Below the pieces are notes generated by a model, which was not told the DNA's origin, did not search any database, and saw only the letters and a list, made by a program, of their open reading frames with translations. Below are positions 24,401 through 31,339 of a stretch of 31,449 bases of DNA, piece by piece. How positions within the stretch are numbered: position 1 is the first letter of the stretch; every line of letters begins with the position of its first letter. Source of the DNA: JAGMES01 sp023128035 (GTDB taxonomy: Bacteria > Bacillota > Halanaerobiia > DY22613); NCBI GenBank assembly GCA_030627905.1, contig DAOVRZ010000067.1:1-31449 (forward strand), given 5' to 3'. The translations under genes were made by a program, and so were the position numbers.

Positions 24401-25186
24401 TTGTGACATTGCAGGAGCAGAAGAAAAATATTTTTGCATAGACTTCATTAAATCTTTTCTATGTTCTAAAATTTTTCCAATGCCTTCTTTTTCAAAATTT
24501 TCATTAAACAGATTATCAAATTCACGATAAAATTCTTTTCTTTTATTTAAATTAATCTTCTCGTTGCTATTTAACCCTTCATCAGAATATCCAAAAGGAT
24601 TACATACATTTTTTACTTGATTACCATGATTATTATAATGGAATCTAGAATAAGTTCTATCCTCTTTTGAATCCATATTATCTGCCTGCGCGATTATATG
24701 TTGTAGCAATGTCTTTGGAAAAGGCCATCTTCCCTTATAAAAATGATGTCGAAGTGCTGAAAAACCAATTTCTTTATTAATATTTTCTCCAACAATAATA
24801 GCGTGAGGAATTTTTATTTGCTTTTCTAAATCATCCCAATTGGAGGTCATTAATTTTTTAAAACTTTTTGATAAATCTTTATCAGTTACTAACATTTTTT
24901 TATCAAGTTCACTAAACCTAATACCCTGACATTTTAAACCCATCTCTTTTCGAGCAATTGTTAAATGATTTTTATATGAAAATTTTACCTTTGTTTTTGT
25001 TACACTTAGTTGTCGAGCAATCTGTGAGTTTTCATTAGAATTATGAATATTCTGATCCAACTCATTGTTAACAACAACCTTTCTTTCAAGTAAGCATGGA
25101 TCATTAACTTTGCCAAGATCATGAAATAAAGCCAAAATTTCAGCTATCAAAATAAACTCCCTGTATTCATGCTTATTATTACTCAT
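21428..25186 (-). CDS. cas10: Cas10 (Cmr2-type) large subunit with HD nuclease and degenerate cyclase motif
   Basis: A 1252-residue signature subunit, longer than typical Cmr2 (about 870-1000). The N-terminal HD domain has LFHDLGK (His22-Asp23) and a further PDHDTSVWDH segment at about 264-273, so DNase activity is plausible. The first palm has LLVGDFGLF near 690, preceded by a zinc-finger-like pair (Cys626/629 and Cys653/656). The second palm should show GGDD; at 916-919 it reads LADE within YSLADEFMLFLP, so cyclic oligoadenylate synthesis is probably lost. The HHKYPLY-type element (DHKYPLYLIFD) is kept. The C-terminal third (about 1000-1252) is unusually long. The GGAGGG site supports the ATG; it overlaps the preceding gene by 8 bp. 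Confidence 0.92.
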   Translation of the reverse strand: MSNNKHEYREFILIAEILALFHDLGKVNDPCLLERKVVVNNELDQNIHNSNENSQIARQLSVTKTKVKFSYKNHLTIARKEMGLKCQGIRFSELDKKMLVTDKDLSKSFKKLMTSNWDDLEKQIKIPHAIIVGENINKEIGFSALRHHFYKGRWPFPKTLLQHIIAQADNMDSKEDRTYSRFHYNNHGNQVKNVCNPFGYSDEGLNSNEKINLNKRKEFYREFDNLFNENFEKEGIGKILEHRKDLMKSMQKYFSSAPAMSQVPDHDTSVWDHCFVTASITKAILNGILINNDVNQIQMMKHLLLEMKEELKKYSDSYYLIVIQSKERKKLKERISNELNRSGEHKIEFNKETLYLTDLLGTEKGKYLSEYYGSGKYDYFMIARVEGESIKATTIESDLKKKFKKLNPFVKAVKIRNNNIKNEDKDKDKDKNKYKKPMNYLNLFNSGKVRQKNEWVSLLDCLIGSPNILAIQYPGRDFRTKVYRGPDFLGRKNVIERVNEEIIEYIEEKLALGNCVYNDVNGMYFIVPELSKNNDLRKEIRDHIISIFNRKVEDGSRLCVQGEIMPRIVFRPCDISDNGLNFGKVIVELKKEYETNIKKRLPQYHLTDLSVLPIWKDEWTVKAEICHVCGKRPVINKDKIRKNYLIYNNEKVCEWCLNTRKFAFDENNQNERKDIFATFISQMSDERNKVALLVGDFGLFDKWLSGDYIKTNVNVHKNGENLKPKPPSPSRFRSVVSATDEYYNDVFNQLMQDVDLKGYKVYAKIKINHGQNKEQNLLIQSGFYEFPINAEYFKRAIQKANGVQQELNEADQILFKQLTDGKDSIGLYITEYDKVSKECQVHITESLPYGYYKENGEFEEYEVIKLQKILQYAIELHLINKRNKIIPDKVDEQIEISQMDILFLQGISKFRKIYSLADEFMLFLPANRVKKVVQVFKSEFDKRFGKAIGRISLNMGAVFFDHKYPLYLIFDTGKRMLKEYREIIGLPDEDADKYSIEIKKGEIIKATGLKCKVIDHLISEEKILNMKLEILEGAFIGEKAKVTCETTISCLEPNTLFKKSAEDKWFARVIVLDSSSKTGMLKSSSEIQKGDVILFVPSMFDFQFVNSTESRLAVQAEPCNGKNHYERRKSLICSDIRSRPMTFDKLSSLNRFSELINKESLSRSSLYHLQELLIDARNDFSKGLGDLENKYFSMLIRNIGSFKNGEEKKEKELNNLLSDGSYLDLLELKYYHKIFDWKDEVKITSKRGEKND

Positions 25187-26228
25187 TTAAATTCCCTCCA
25201 AATACACAGGTAAACAAATCCTTATAATCTTTTTTATGCGAAGTTTTTATATCTAAGCAATAGTTTTTCTTAATAGTTCCCCATCCCTCACCCTTAGCAG
25301 AGAATCCATACTTAAAAAACAATTGATTCAACATCTGAAAAACATATTTTAGTTCTTTAAAAAACTTTTCTGTTTCAGTATAACTTGCTCGCCACGGATA
25401 ATATAATAATTGAAAATTACTTTTTGTACCAGAAGGTACAACTTCATAAAAAATAGGTTTTTTTCCTGTTTTCGTTCTTTCATCTAACTTATTGATTACA
25501 TCATATTTAATTGTAAGATCAGACTCACAAAAAAAGCTATCATAAAAGTTTAAAGTTCCCTTAACCTGTTCACCTTTAATTCTTTCTTCATAATACTCCT
25601 GATAAGCATCTAAAACTTCTGCTTCACTAAAATACCTATCTAAATATTCTTTCACAGTTTTCGTTTCATGTCCAAATAAGGTAGTCAACATCAATCTTTT
25701 TTCAATTAATTCATCTTTTATCTCATCAATTTGATCTACATTAGCAATAATTTGATCAATTAAAAGTTTTATTCCTACCCAATGTATCTTTCCTTTCCAA
25801 GTTGAAGCACGAACCATAGGCATTTTAAAAACTTTTTCTTTCACGATAGGATTATCAGCAAAATAAAACAACTCATCATCTTTACTAAAATATGGAGTTT
25901 CCAATACAAAATCTATAGAAATCAGCCAGACAGGTATATTCAATTTTTTTATTTCCTCTTCCTCAAAAGTAAATGAGGTTAACTCTTCAAACTTATCTTT
26001 AGCATTCTTACCTCCAAACAGACATTTTTTAATAAATTGACCTTCTTTAGTCCAATAATCTTGGAAAAAATTTATATTATTTTCGTTTTCCTTTTTACTT
26101 TTTTTTATTTTTTGTTTATAGTACGAAACAGCAGATAAATCCAAACCCAAATCCTTACAATTCTTTTCCTTCGTTGAAGAGTTAAAAATTTCGTCCGTAT
26201 TTAAGTAACCAAGAATCTTTTCTTTCAT
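25179..26228 (-). CDS. Cmr6-like RAMP subunit
   Basis: A 349-residue Cas7-group protein. After a lysine-rich N-terminus (1-85), the RAMP core opens with IDFVLETPYFSKDDE and the substrate-loop MVRASTWKGKI. The segment GTLNFYDSFF...DVINK...PIFYEVVPSGTKSNFQLLYY mirrors the Cmr6 pattern G.v.FFDa......D.MNPHY....PIfF..v..GT.f.f.l. The C-terminal glycine loop is YGFSAKGEGWGTIKK. In known complexes Cmr6 sits next to Cmr4 near the crRNA 3' end. The ATGA overlap with the upstream stop shows coupled translation. The Cmr6 call rests on this motif match, not on a search. Confidence 0.68.
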   Translation of the reverse strand: MKEKILGYLNTDEIFNSSTKEKNCKDLGLDLSAVSYYKQKIKKSKKENENNINFFQDYWTKEGQFIKKCLFGGKNAKDKFEELTSFTFEEEEIKKLNIPVWLISIDFVLETPYFSKDDELFYFADNPIVKEKVFKMPMVRASTWKGKIHWVGIKLLIDQIIANVDQIDEIKDELIEKRLMLTTLFGHETKTVKEYLDRYFSEAEVLDAYQEYYEERIKGEQVKGTLNFYDSFFCESDLTIKYDVINKLDERTKTGKKPIFYEVVPSGTKSNFQLLYYPWRASYTETEKFFKELKYVFQMLNQLFFKYGFSAKGEGWGTIKKNYCLDIKTSHKKDYKDLFTCVFGGNLNE

Positions 26229-27181
26229 TTTTCATACCCTCCTATGGAGCAAAACTTTACAGTTCCAAAAGGTTGCAACTCAAGAGCCATTTTATTCTCA
26301 ATATTAAATCTTGACCCTGGAGATAATATAATTTGAGGACTGGATAATTTTTGTCCAGCACCTCGTGAAGAATCCCAAATTCGTCCCACTACTGGTTCAA
26401 TATCTCCACAAAAATTCATAATTGATGAAATGGGTGCATCAATCTGAATAGGTAATAAAGCATTCTGATTTCCAGGTTCTAAAACAATCTTCGGTTCAAT
26501 ACTATTAAGATTCATCCTCCATGGTTTAAATATAGAGGAGTTTCTATCAAAAAACATAAATTCATCGCCAACTTCCAGCAATTTTGACTTGATTTTGACT
26601 TTTCCAAACCCTCTACTTCTATTCCCACCTAATCCTTGCAAACCAACTTTTTCGTTTAAAATTCTTTCAAATCGCTCAGGCTCAATGTTCAAACATTTAT
26701 AACCTTCTTCACGAAATAAAAGATAACCACAAAATCTGGTTTTGGGTTTTATGTATTCAATTTCATGTAATGTTCGTTCTTTTGCTGTCATTGTTTCAGA
26801 ATCAATTGCAGTCGAAGTATAACTGCCAATAAATTTTTGATCAAATATGTAATCAGATATTTTTTCAGTATTTTTATCAGACGGACATTTGATATATTGA
26901 AGCCCAGAATCCATATAAGTAGGAACTAGAACACTTTCATCCTCTTTAATATAGCAATTTGTAAACCTGAAATATTTCATCAAAATTTTGCCGTTCTTCT
27001 CATAAGAATCAGAAGAACAAAACTCATTCATTTCTCTAGTTAAAGTTGCAGTTAATGCCCCCCATAATGTTTTGCCTGGAATAAATCTTTTTGTTAATTC
27101 AACTACTCCCAACTTCAAACCACCAAAATGAAGTTTAGTTAATGCTTCTATCTCTATTTCAATTACCTTCCATATTGCCAT
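26225..27181 (-). CDS. Cas5-group RAMP subunit (Cmr3/Csx10-like)
   Basis: A 318-residue RAMP protein. The start IEIEALTKLHFGG, loop IPGKTLWGALTA and the glycine-rich GLGGNRSRGFGKVKI (about 190-205) are typical RAMP elements. The TAIDSETMTAKERTLHEIEYI stretch resembles Csx10/Csm4 proteins. By elimination it should be the Cas5-type subunit that holds the crRNA 5' handle beside Cas10. A C-terminal region (about 215-318) follows, without a match I know. TTG at 27190 sits on the ribosome binding site; the ATG at 27181 with AGGGG 9 nt upstream is preferred. Confidence 0.68.
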   Translation of the reverse strand: MAIWKVIEIEIEALTKLHFGGLKLGVVELTKRFIPGKTLWGALTATLTREMNEFCSSDSYEKNGKILMKYFRFTNCYIKEDESVLVPTYMDSGLQYIKCPSDKNTEKISDYIFDQKFIGSYTSTAIDSETMTAKERTLHEIEYIKPKTRFCGYLLFREEGYKCLNIEPERFERILNEKVGLQGLGGNRSRGFGKVKIKSKLLEVGDEFMFFDRNSSIFKPWRMNLNSIEPKIVLEPGNQNALLPIQIDAPISSIMNFCGDIEPVVGRIWDSSRGAGQKLSSPQIILSPGSRFNIENKMALELQPFGTVKFCSIGGYEK

Positions 27182-27193
27182 AAAAATCAACCC

Positions 27194-27652
27194 CTAACCT
27201 TGGAGATCATTTGCTTTGGCAGAATACAAAGCATAAGTTAGCATTTGTTCGTAAAGTTGCCCTAAAAAGAATAATTCATCTATAGTAAATAAATTTTCTT
27301 TGATGAGAATATTATTTATAGAATCACTTAATCTAATCCAGTTTTCTATTTTTTCAATATCATCATTGCAAGTTTTTAAACTTAGATTATTAACCTTGTT
27401 CTTAAAAAAACTCAACTCATCTATAAAAAGTAGATTAAAACACTCCTGACAAATTGCTCTTGCAATTTTTTTCTCTTCTTTACCCTCTGAACCTCGTTCT
27501 CCCAACCATATAAAAAATCCATAAAGTCCATTGATACGTAAAATCCCAAGTGCTTTATTTAAAACAATCTTAAGGTTGCGTTTATCTGGAATGTTTTCAG
27601 CGAGGCTAATTCCTCGTAAAACCAATCTTCTTTTAAGATTTTTGCGTTCCAT
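27194..27652 (-). CDS. Cmr5-like small subunit (copy a)
   Basis: A 152-residue, mostly helical and basic protein. It starts inside the end of cmr4a (20-bp overlap) behind a GGGGGTGA site. It resembles copy b at its end (Y..kA.dL) and in the NGLYGFFIWLGER segment, comparable to KGLYVLNLWLRN of copy b. This common motif supports a shared origin. Assigned as Cas11-type small subunit by size and position. Confidence 0.62.
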   Translation of the reverse strand: MERKNLKRRLVLRGISLAENIPDKRNLKIVLNKALGILRINGLYGFFIWLGERGSEGKEEKKIARAICQECFNLLFIDELSFFKNKVNNLSLKTCNDDIEKIENWIRLSDSINNILIKENLFTIDELFFLGQLYEQMLTYALYSAKANDLQG

Positions 27653-28619
27653 CTTTCACCCCCACCTTTACTTCAATTCTTCCAAATCCACGTGTAGTCA
27701 TTCCACCTATCCCAAGGTATTTAAAATAGGAAAATGCCTTTTCTAAATATTCATATAATTGATTCAACTCATTATCTTTTTCTCCACCTTTAATTAAACC
27801 TATGTTTACCGCTTCTTCAAAGTCATTTGCTAGAGTAGACATAAATCCACGCGGATGATTATAAGTTACATCAAAATAAAAATAACTAGTTCGTGGTATT
27901 GCTTCATATGAAAAAAGTGCCCCTTCGTCCGCAGTATTCGTTTCAGGATCAATAGCTACTGATGTTCGTTTCTCAAGATTGTCGTCTACTATGCTTTGAA
28001 AAAGATCATCATGGATACATATTGAACGATTTATAATATCTGGTTCTACAGAAAGTGCTTCAAAAACATCTCTATAATTTTCAGAAATTTTATTTTCTGA
28101 AAATTTCCTATGGAAAACTAACCAACCAAGATTCACTTTTTCCTCTAAATCATGGCTTTCTCCCAACTGAATATATTCATTATCATAAGATAATTCAATA
28201 TTAGAAGCAAAGCTACATAGCTGCTCATTATTTATTGTACTACCAAAATCATCAAGTCTAGATTTTGTAGTCACCCAAATCGGACCATACATGGTAGCTA
28301 CCGGAAAAAACAAGAGACGAGCATCATAAATTTGTACCATTCCCTGCCTGGAAAGGTGACCTTCCTCTTTTGAAAAACCAAACAATAAGCAAATAGGACA
28401 ATTATCTTTTCCACAGCCATTTGTTCCTGCACAATCACTATTTAGATCTAGCGAAAGATAACTTCTTGCTGCTCCTGACAGAGTTGTTCCAGGTACAATC
28501 GGTACTCCTTCTTCATCTCTAACTATTTTGTTATCTATTCTCCCAATGTGATATCCCCCTGTCCCAATATGGATCGGTTGAAGAGCCTTTGCTAAATATA
28601 TTTTGTTAAATATCACCAT
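27633..28619 (-). CDS. cmr4: Cmr4-like backbone subunit, copy a
   Basis: A 328-residue Cas7-family protein and first gene of the effector operon. PIHIGTGG is followed by Asp29 in GRIDNKIVRD, the expected RNA-cutting residue. IVPGTTLSGAAR, the cysteine cluster (C..TNGCGKDNCPICLLFG), ARLLFFPVATMYGPIWVTT, RTSVAIDPETNTA and GGMTTRGFGRIEV complete the Cmr4 signature. It is closely similar to copy b across most of its length. Start: GGGAG at 28627-28631 and ATG at 28619 (7-nt spacing); GTG at 28625 would overlap the site. Confidence 0.9.
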   Translation of the reverse strand: MVIFNKIYLAKALQPIHIGTGGYHIGRIDNKIVRDEEGVPIVPGTTLSGAARSYLSLDLNSDCAGTNGCGKDNCPICLLFGFSKEEGHLSRQGMVQIYDARLLFFPVATMYGPIWVTTKSRLDDFGSTINNEQLCSFASNIELSYDNEYIQLGESHDLEEKVNLGWLVFHRKFSENKISENYRDVFEALSVEPDIINRSICIHDDLFQSIVDDNLEKRTSVAIDPETNTADEGALFSYEAIPRTSYFYFDVTYNHPRGFMSTLANDFEEAVNIGLIKGGEKDNELNQLYEYLEKAFSYFKYLGIGGMTTRGFGRIEVKVGVKDGTQKS

Positions 28620-28625
28620 TACCAC

Positions 28626-28781
28626 TCTCCCAAATAATTAATGTAAAAAGTGAATTTTTCAAACTGAAAACGTATTTCTTATTTATTACATAATTCTATT
28701 AATAAAGTAAGATTCCTCTTTTGAAAAAGTGATCTAATTAAATTAGAAGTTCTTTCACAATTTTTATTTTCCAAAATTAAA
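28626..28781 (-). other. Upstream region of the cmr operon
   Basis: About 155 bp between the terminator of array 3 and the first cmr gene. A promoter is expected here, but only a weak candidate is visible (TTGAAA with a poor -10). No operator or open frame is seen. Confidence 0.4.
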
Positions 28782-28807
28782 AAAACACTCATAAGTACGA
28801 GTGTTTT
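28782..28807 (-). terminator. Intrinsic terminator between array 3 and the cmr operon
   Basis: AAAACACTC and its complement with an 8-nt loop, followed on the minus strand by seven T. It should end or attenuate the array 3 transcript before cmr4a. Confidence 0.82.
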
Positions 28808-28855
28808 AATACTATTCTTTAATGTTTTCTCGAAGAAAAAAACTTTTAATAATTA

Positions 28856-29333
28856 ATATTCATTCCTTTATAGGAATTATGTCTATTGTAACTGATTAAT
28901 GATGATGTTATTAACGCTTCAATACAGTTTCAATTCCTCTACAGGAAGTATGTCTATTGTAACTTCACTTATCAGGCATTACGCAGGATTGAAAGGATGT
29001 TTCAATTCCTCTACAGGAAGTATGTCTATTGTAACTTTTTAAAACCATTTCTTTGTAGAGGTTGTCATAGATAGTTTCAATTCCTCTACAGGAAGTATGT
29101 CTATTGTAACGCATTATATCAAAAAAAGGAGTGAAGTTTATGTCAGAGTTTCAATTCCTCTACAGGAAGTATGTCTATTGTAACTTGAAATGGTCCATGA
29201 CGGCGAGTGTGCCGTCGATGAGTTTCAATTCCTCTACAGGAAGTATGTCTATTGTAACTTACAAGGTAAGGCACTAATGAGAGAGTATAGGAAGTAGTTT
29301 CAATTCCTCTACAGGAAGTATGTCTATTGTAAC
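28856..29333 (-). CRISPR. CRISPR array 3 (7 repeats, 6 spacers)
   Basis: Repeats start at 28856 (degenerate), 28927, 28999, 29074, 29148, 29222 and 29297. Spacers: 28893-28926, 28964-28998, 29036-29073, 29111-29147, 29185-29221 and 29259-29296 (34-38 nt). The intact repeats are the same as in array 1. Orientation is minus, leader on the right. The spacer at 29111 contains a Shine-Dalgarno plus ATG and the one at 29185 is GC-rich with a GACGGC/GCCGTC dyad. Confidence 0.97.
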
Positions 29334-29629
29334 TCTACCCCTTCTCAACCCTTGATACTACTGGTCCCAAAATCAATTTTACGCACCAGATTTATTTTCG
29401 ATATTTTACGACAACTTTCTACATTTCCCACTGCCTGCTCAACCCCTCACAAATGACGTCATTTCAACGTTAATCACACTTTACGCACCAGACCGGGGTT
29501 TTTGCCGTTTCGCAATGGTGTGTAATTTTAAATAACTATGTTAATATACCTTTTCTACATTAAAGTTCGATTTCCTCCTTAATTATTACCTCATTTCTAT
29601 TATACCCCTGTCTAACAAACAATAGTCAG
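29334..29629 (-). promoter_or_regulatory. CRISPR leader 3 with promoter
   Basis: Nearly identical to leader 1. Promoter on the minus strand: CTGACT (29624-29629), 19-nt spacer, TATAAT (29599-29604). Leader motif copies at 29379-29388 and 29481-29490, and inverted at 29516-29525. Confidence 0.8.
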
Positions 29630-29737
29630 TAAATTTTTTCTATTTAACGAGACGAAAACTCCACTAAACGATATTTTCTTCTCATAAATAGACCTACTGA
29701 CTTTACTGATGTTGATACTCTCAGGTTTAAAGTCCAG

Positions 29738-29783
29738 TTTAAAGACCCCACATATACTTTCTCTTAATGGTGGGGACTTAAAT
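29738..29783 (-). terminator. GC-rich hairpin after the alcohol dehydrogenase
   Basis: ACCCCAC and GTGGGG with flanking TTTAA pairs form a long imperfect stem around an about 18-nt loop, 23 bp beyond the dehydrogenase stop. There is no strong T run, so it may be a terminator or a relic of an insertion-sequence end. The rest of 29630-29805 has no gene. Confidence 0.4.
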
Positions 29784-29805
29784 TCATTCTATTTCTGAAG
29801 TGTCA

Positions 29806-30864
29806 TCAAATACATTTTTCTAAAATCTCCAAAACATCCTTCTCCTCTACCTCGCGTGGATTCTTTTTCAATGAACGAGATTGAAAGGTTTTTTCAATAA
29901 TCTCCTGCTCTTTTCCTTTCCTGTAACCCGCTTCACTCAAATTATGTGGTATCGGCATTTCCTTTATCATATCACGAATGAAATCTGAAAGTTTTTTATC
30001 TGCTCCCATGAGTTCTTCAGCTCTTTTATATCTTTCATGACAATCTCTATCATTAAAACCTATCGCCTCTGGTAATAATATCGCATTGGCAACTCCAGTT
30101 TGTGCAAACGCTAAAGCCGCAATCATACTTCCCATAGCTATATTTCGTCTAGCCTCAACATCAGATCCATCATTTACTGCTTTGATTAAACTTTTTCCAA
30201 TTAACTCGATTGCTTTTTCTGCTAACGACATAGTTAAAGGATTTGCATTCTTCGATGTATAAGACTCGATTGCATGAGTTAAAGCATCCATACCTGTTGA
30301 TGCAGTTATCATCGGAGGCATTCCATATGTAAGGATAGGATCTACTATACTTAGCACTGGCTGAAATTTCGGATCAGCTATACTATTTTTATTACCGTTG
30401 GTAGGATTATTTAGAACCGAATTTAAGGTAATCTCACTTCCTGTTCCAGCTGTCGTAGGTATAGCAATAAAAGGTAATCCATTATACTGAAACGGAGTTT
30501 TATTTAAATAATCTACTGTAGGCAATAACTGTCCTGATAATCCAGCTACTGCCTTTGCAACATCCAGTGCACTTCCTCCTCCAACTCCAATGATAAAGTC
30601 CACTCCTTCAATCTCGACTAATTTTCTTACTTCATCAACCATGCTACAATCAGGTTCACCTTTTACCTTATAAAACCCTACACACTTAATTCCCTCTCTT
30701 CTCAAACTTAACTCTAGTTTTTCTAAAACACCCGAAGATTCTACAGACTTATGACCTCTAACTATGAAACATCTTGTTCCATAAACTTTCGTTAGCTCCC
30801 CCAATTTCGCCAAAGTATTTTCACCAAAAACAATATTTTGAGGAAAGTTTAATGAAAACTCCAT
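29806..30864 (-). CDS. Iron-containing alcohol dehydrogenase with an internal deletion
   Basis: A 352-residue member of the group III (Fe-dependent) dehydrogenases, which usually have about 380. NAD(P) site GVGGGSALDVAKA, PTTAGTGSE and the first two metal ligands Asp193 and His197 (GMDALTHAIES) are intact. Normally a segment with HG.AH.LG and PHG.xNA, carrying the other two ligand histidines, separates AFAQTGV from ANAILLP. Here the two are joined directly at residue 258, so about 27 residues are missing in frame and the metal site should be incomplete. The C-terminal part is normal (ending in KNPREVEEKDVLEILEKCI). The ATG at 30864 has AGAGGTG 6 nt upstream. Either a dead gene kept in frame or an altered enzyme. 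Confidence 0.82.
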   Translation of the reverse strand: MEFSLNFPQNIVFGENTLAKLGELTKVYGTRCFIVRGHKSVESSGVLEKLELSLRREGIKCVGFYKVKGEPDCSMVDEVRKLVEIEGVDFIIGVGGGSALDVAKAVAGLSGQLLPTVDYLNKTPFQYNGLPFIAIPTTAGTGSEITLNSVLNNPTNGNKNSIADPKFQPVLSIVDPILTYGMPPMITASTGMDALTHAIESYTSKNANPLTMSLAEKAIELIGKSLIKAVNDGSDVEARRNIAMGSMIAALAFAQTGVANAILLPEAIGFNDRDCHERYKRAEELMGADKKLSDFIRDMIKEMPIPHNLSEAGYRKGKEQEIIEKTFQSRSLKKNPREVEEKDVLEILEKCI

Positions 30865-30873
30865 TCCTAGCAC

Positions 30874-31270
30874 CTCTGTTTGTATTTATTTTGTACAACT
30901 GCTATCACATTTATAAAAATATCATAAAAAATAAATTTTTGCAAATCCGACTTTTTTAAAGAAAAGTTTTCAAATGTACCTTTACCCGCCGTTTATAATC
31001 TTAACTTTCCTATAACTCAAAAAATACCTCTTTCTCAAAACTAGTAGGGTATTACATTTATTCAACCTGGATTCCTGCAAGCATGAGAGGATATCATGGA
31101 GATAATTGTGGGACTAAAAAGGCATTTGATTACCGTCAACGCAAAATATATTATTTACTAGACACAAAAAACCTTTTATAGTTGATGATTTTAAGTGGAG
31201 GGAAATAACTAGCTAACTTTATTATCAACAACTATGCAGATAATAATAAAACTAAAAGTAAAATTTAATA
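30874..31270. other. Intergenic region with a possible small coding remnant
   Basis: About 400 bp with no full gene. On the plus strand an open frame at about 31040-31181 reads in part MRGYHGDNCGTKKAFDYRQ and stops at 31179-31181. It looks protein-like rather than random, but the ATG at 31083 has only a poor ribosome binding site and I do not recognise it. It may be the tail of a lost gene. Confidence 0.35.
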
Positions 31271-31299
31271 TTGACAGTATAAAGAAAAAGCAATATAAT
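31271..31299 (+). promoter_or_regulatory. Consensus sigma-A promoter
   Basis: TTGACA (31271-31276), 17-nt spacer, TATAAT (31294-31299). It drives the exported protein at the right edge. Confidence 0.88.
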
Positions 31300-31339
31300 T
31301 AGTTTTGAATTCCTGTACTTTTTAATTGGAGGTTGAATT

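Noticed and set aside
26225..27181. Calling this gene cmr3 outright
   Set aside because: It lacks the usual Cmr3 N-terminal pattern (PLD.L.FRDGRPF) and partly resembles Csx10; only a Cas5-group role is supported.
29738..29783. End of an IS200/IS605-type element
   Set aside because: The hairpin with nearby repeated GTTTAAAG pieces is suggestive, but no transposase or second end is visible, so a simple terminator is as likely.
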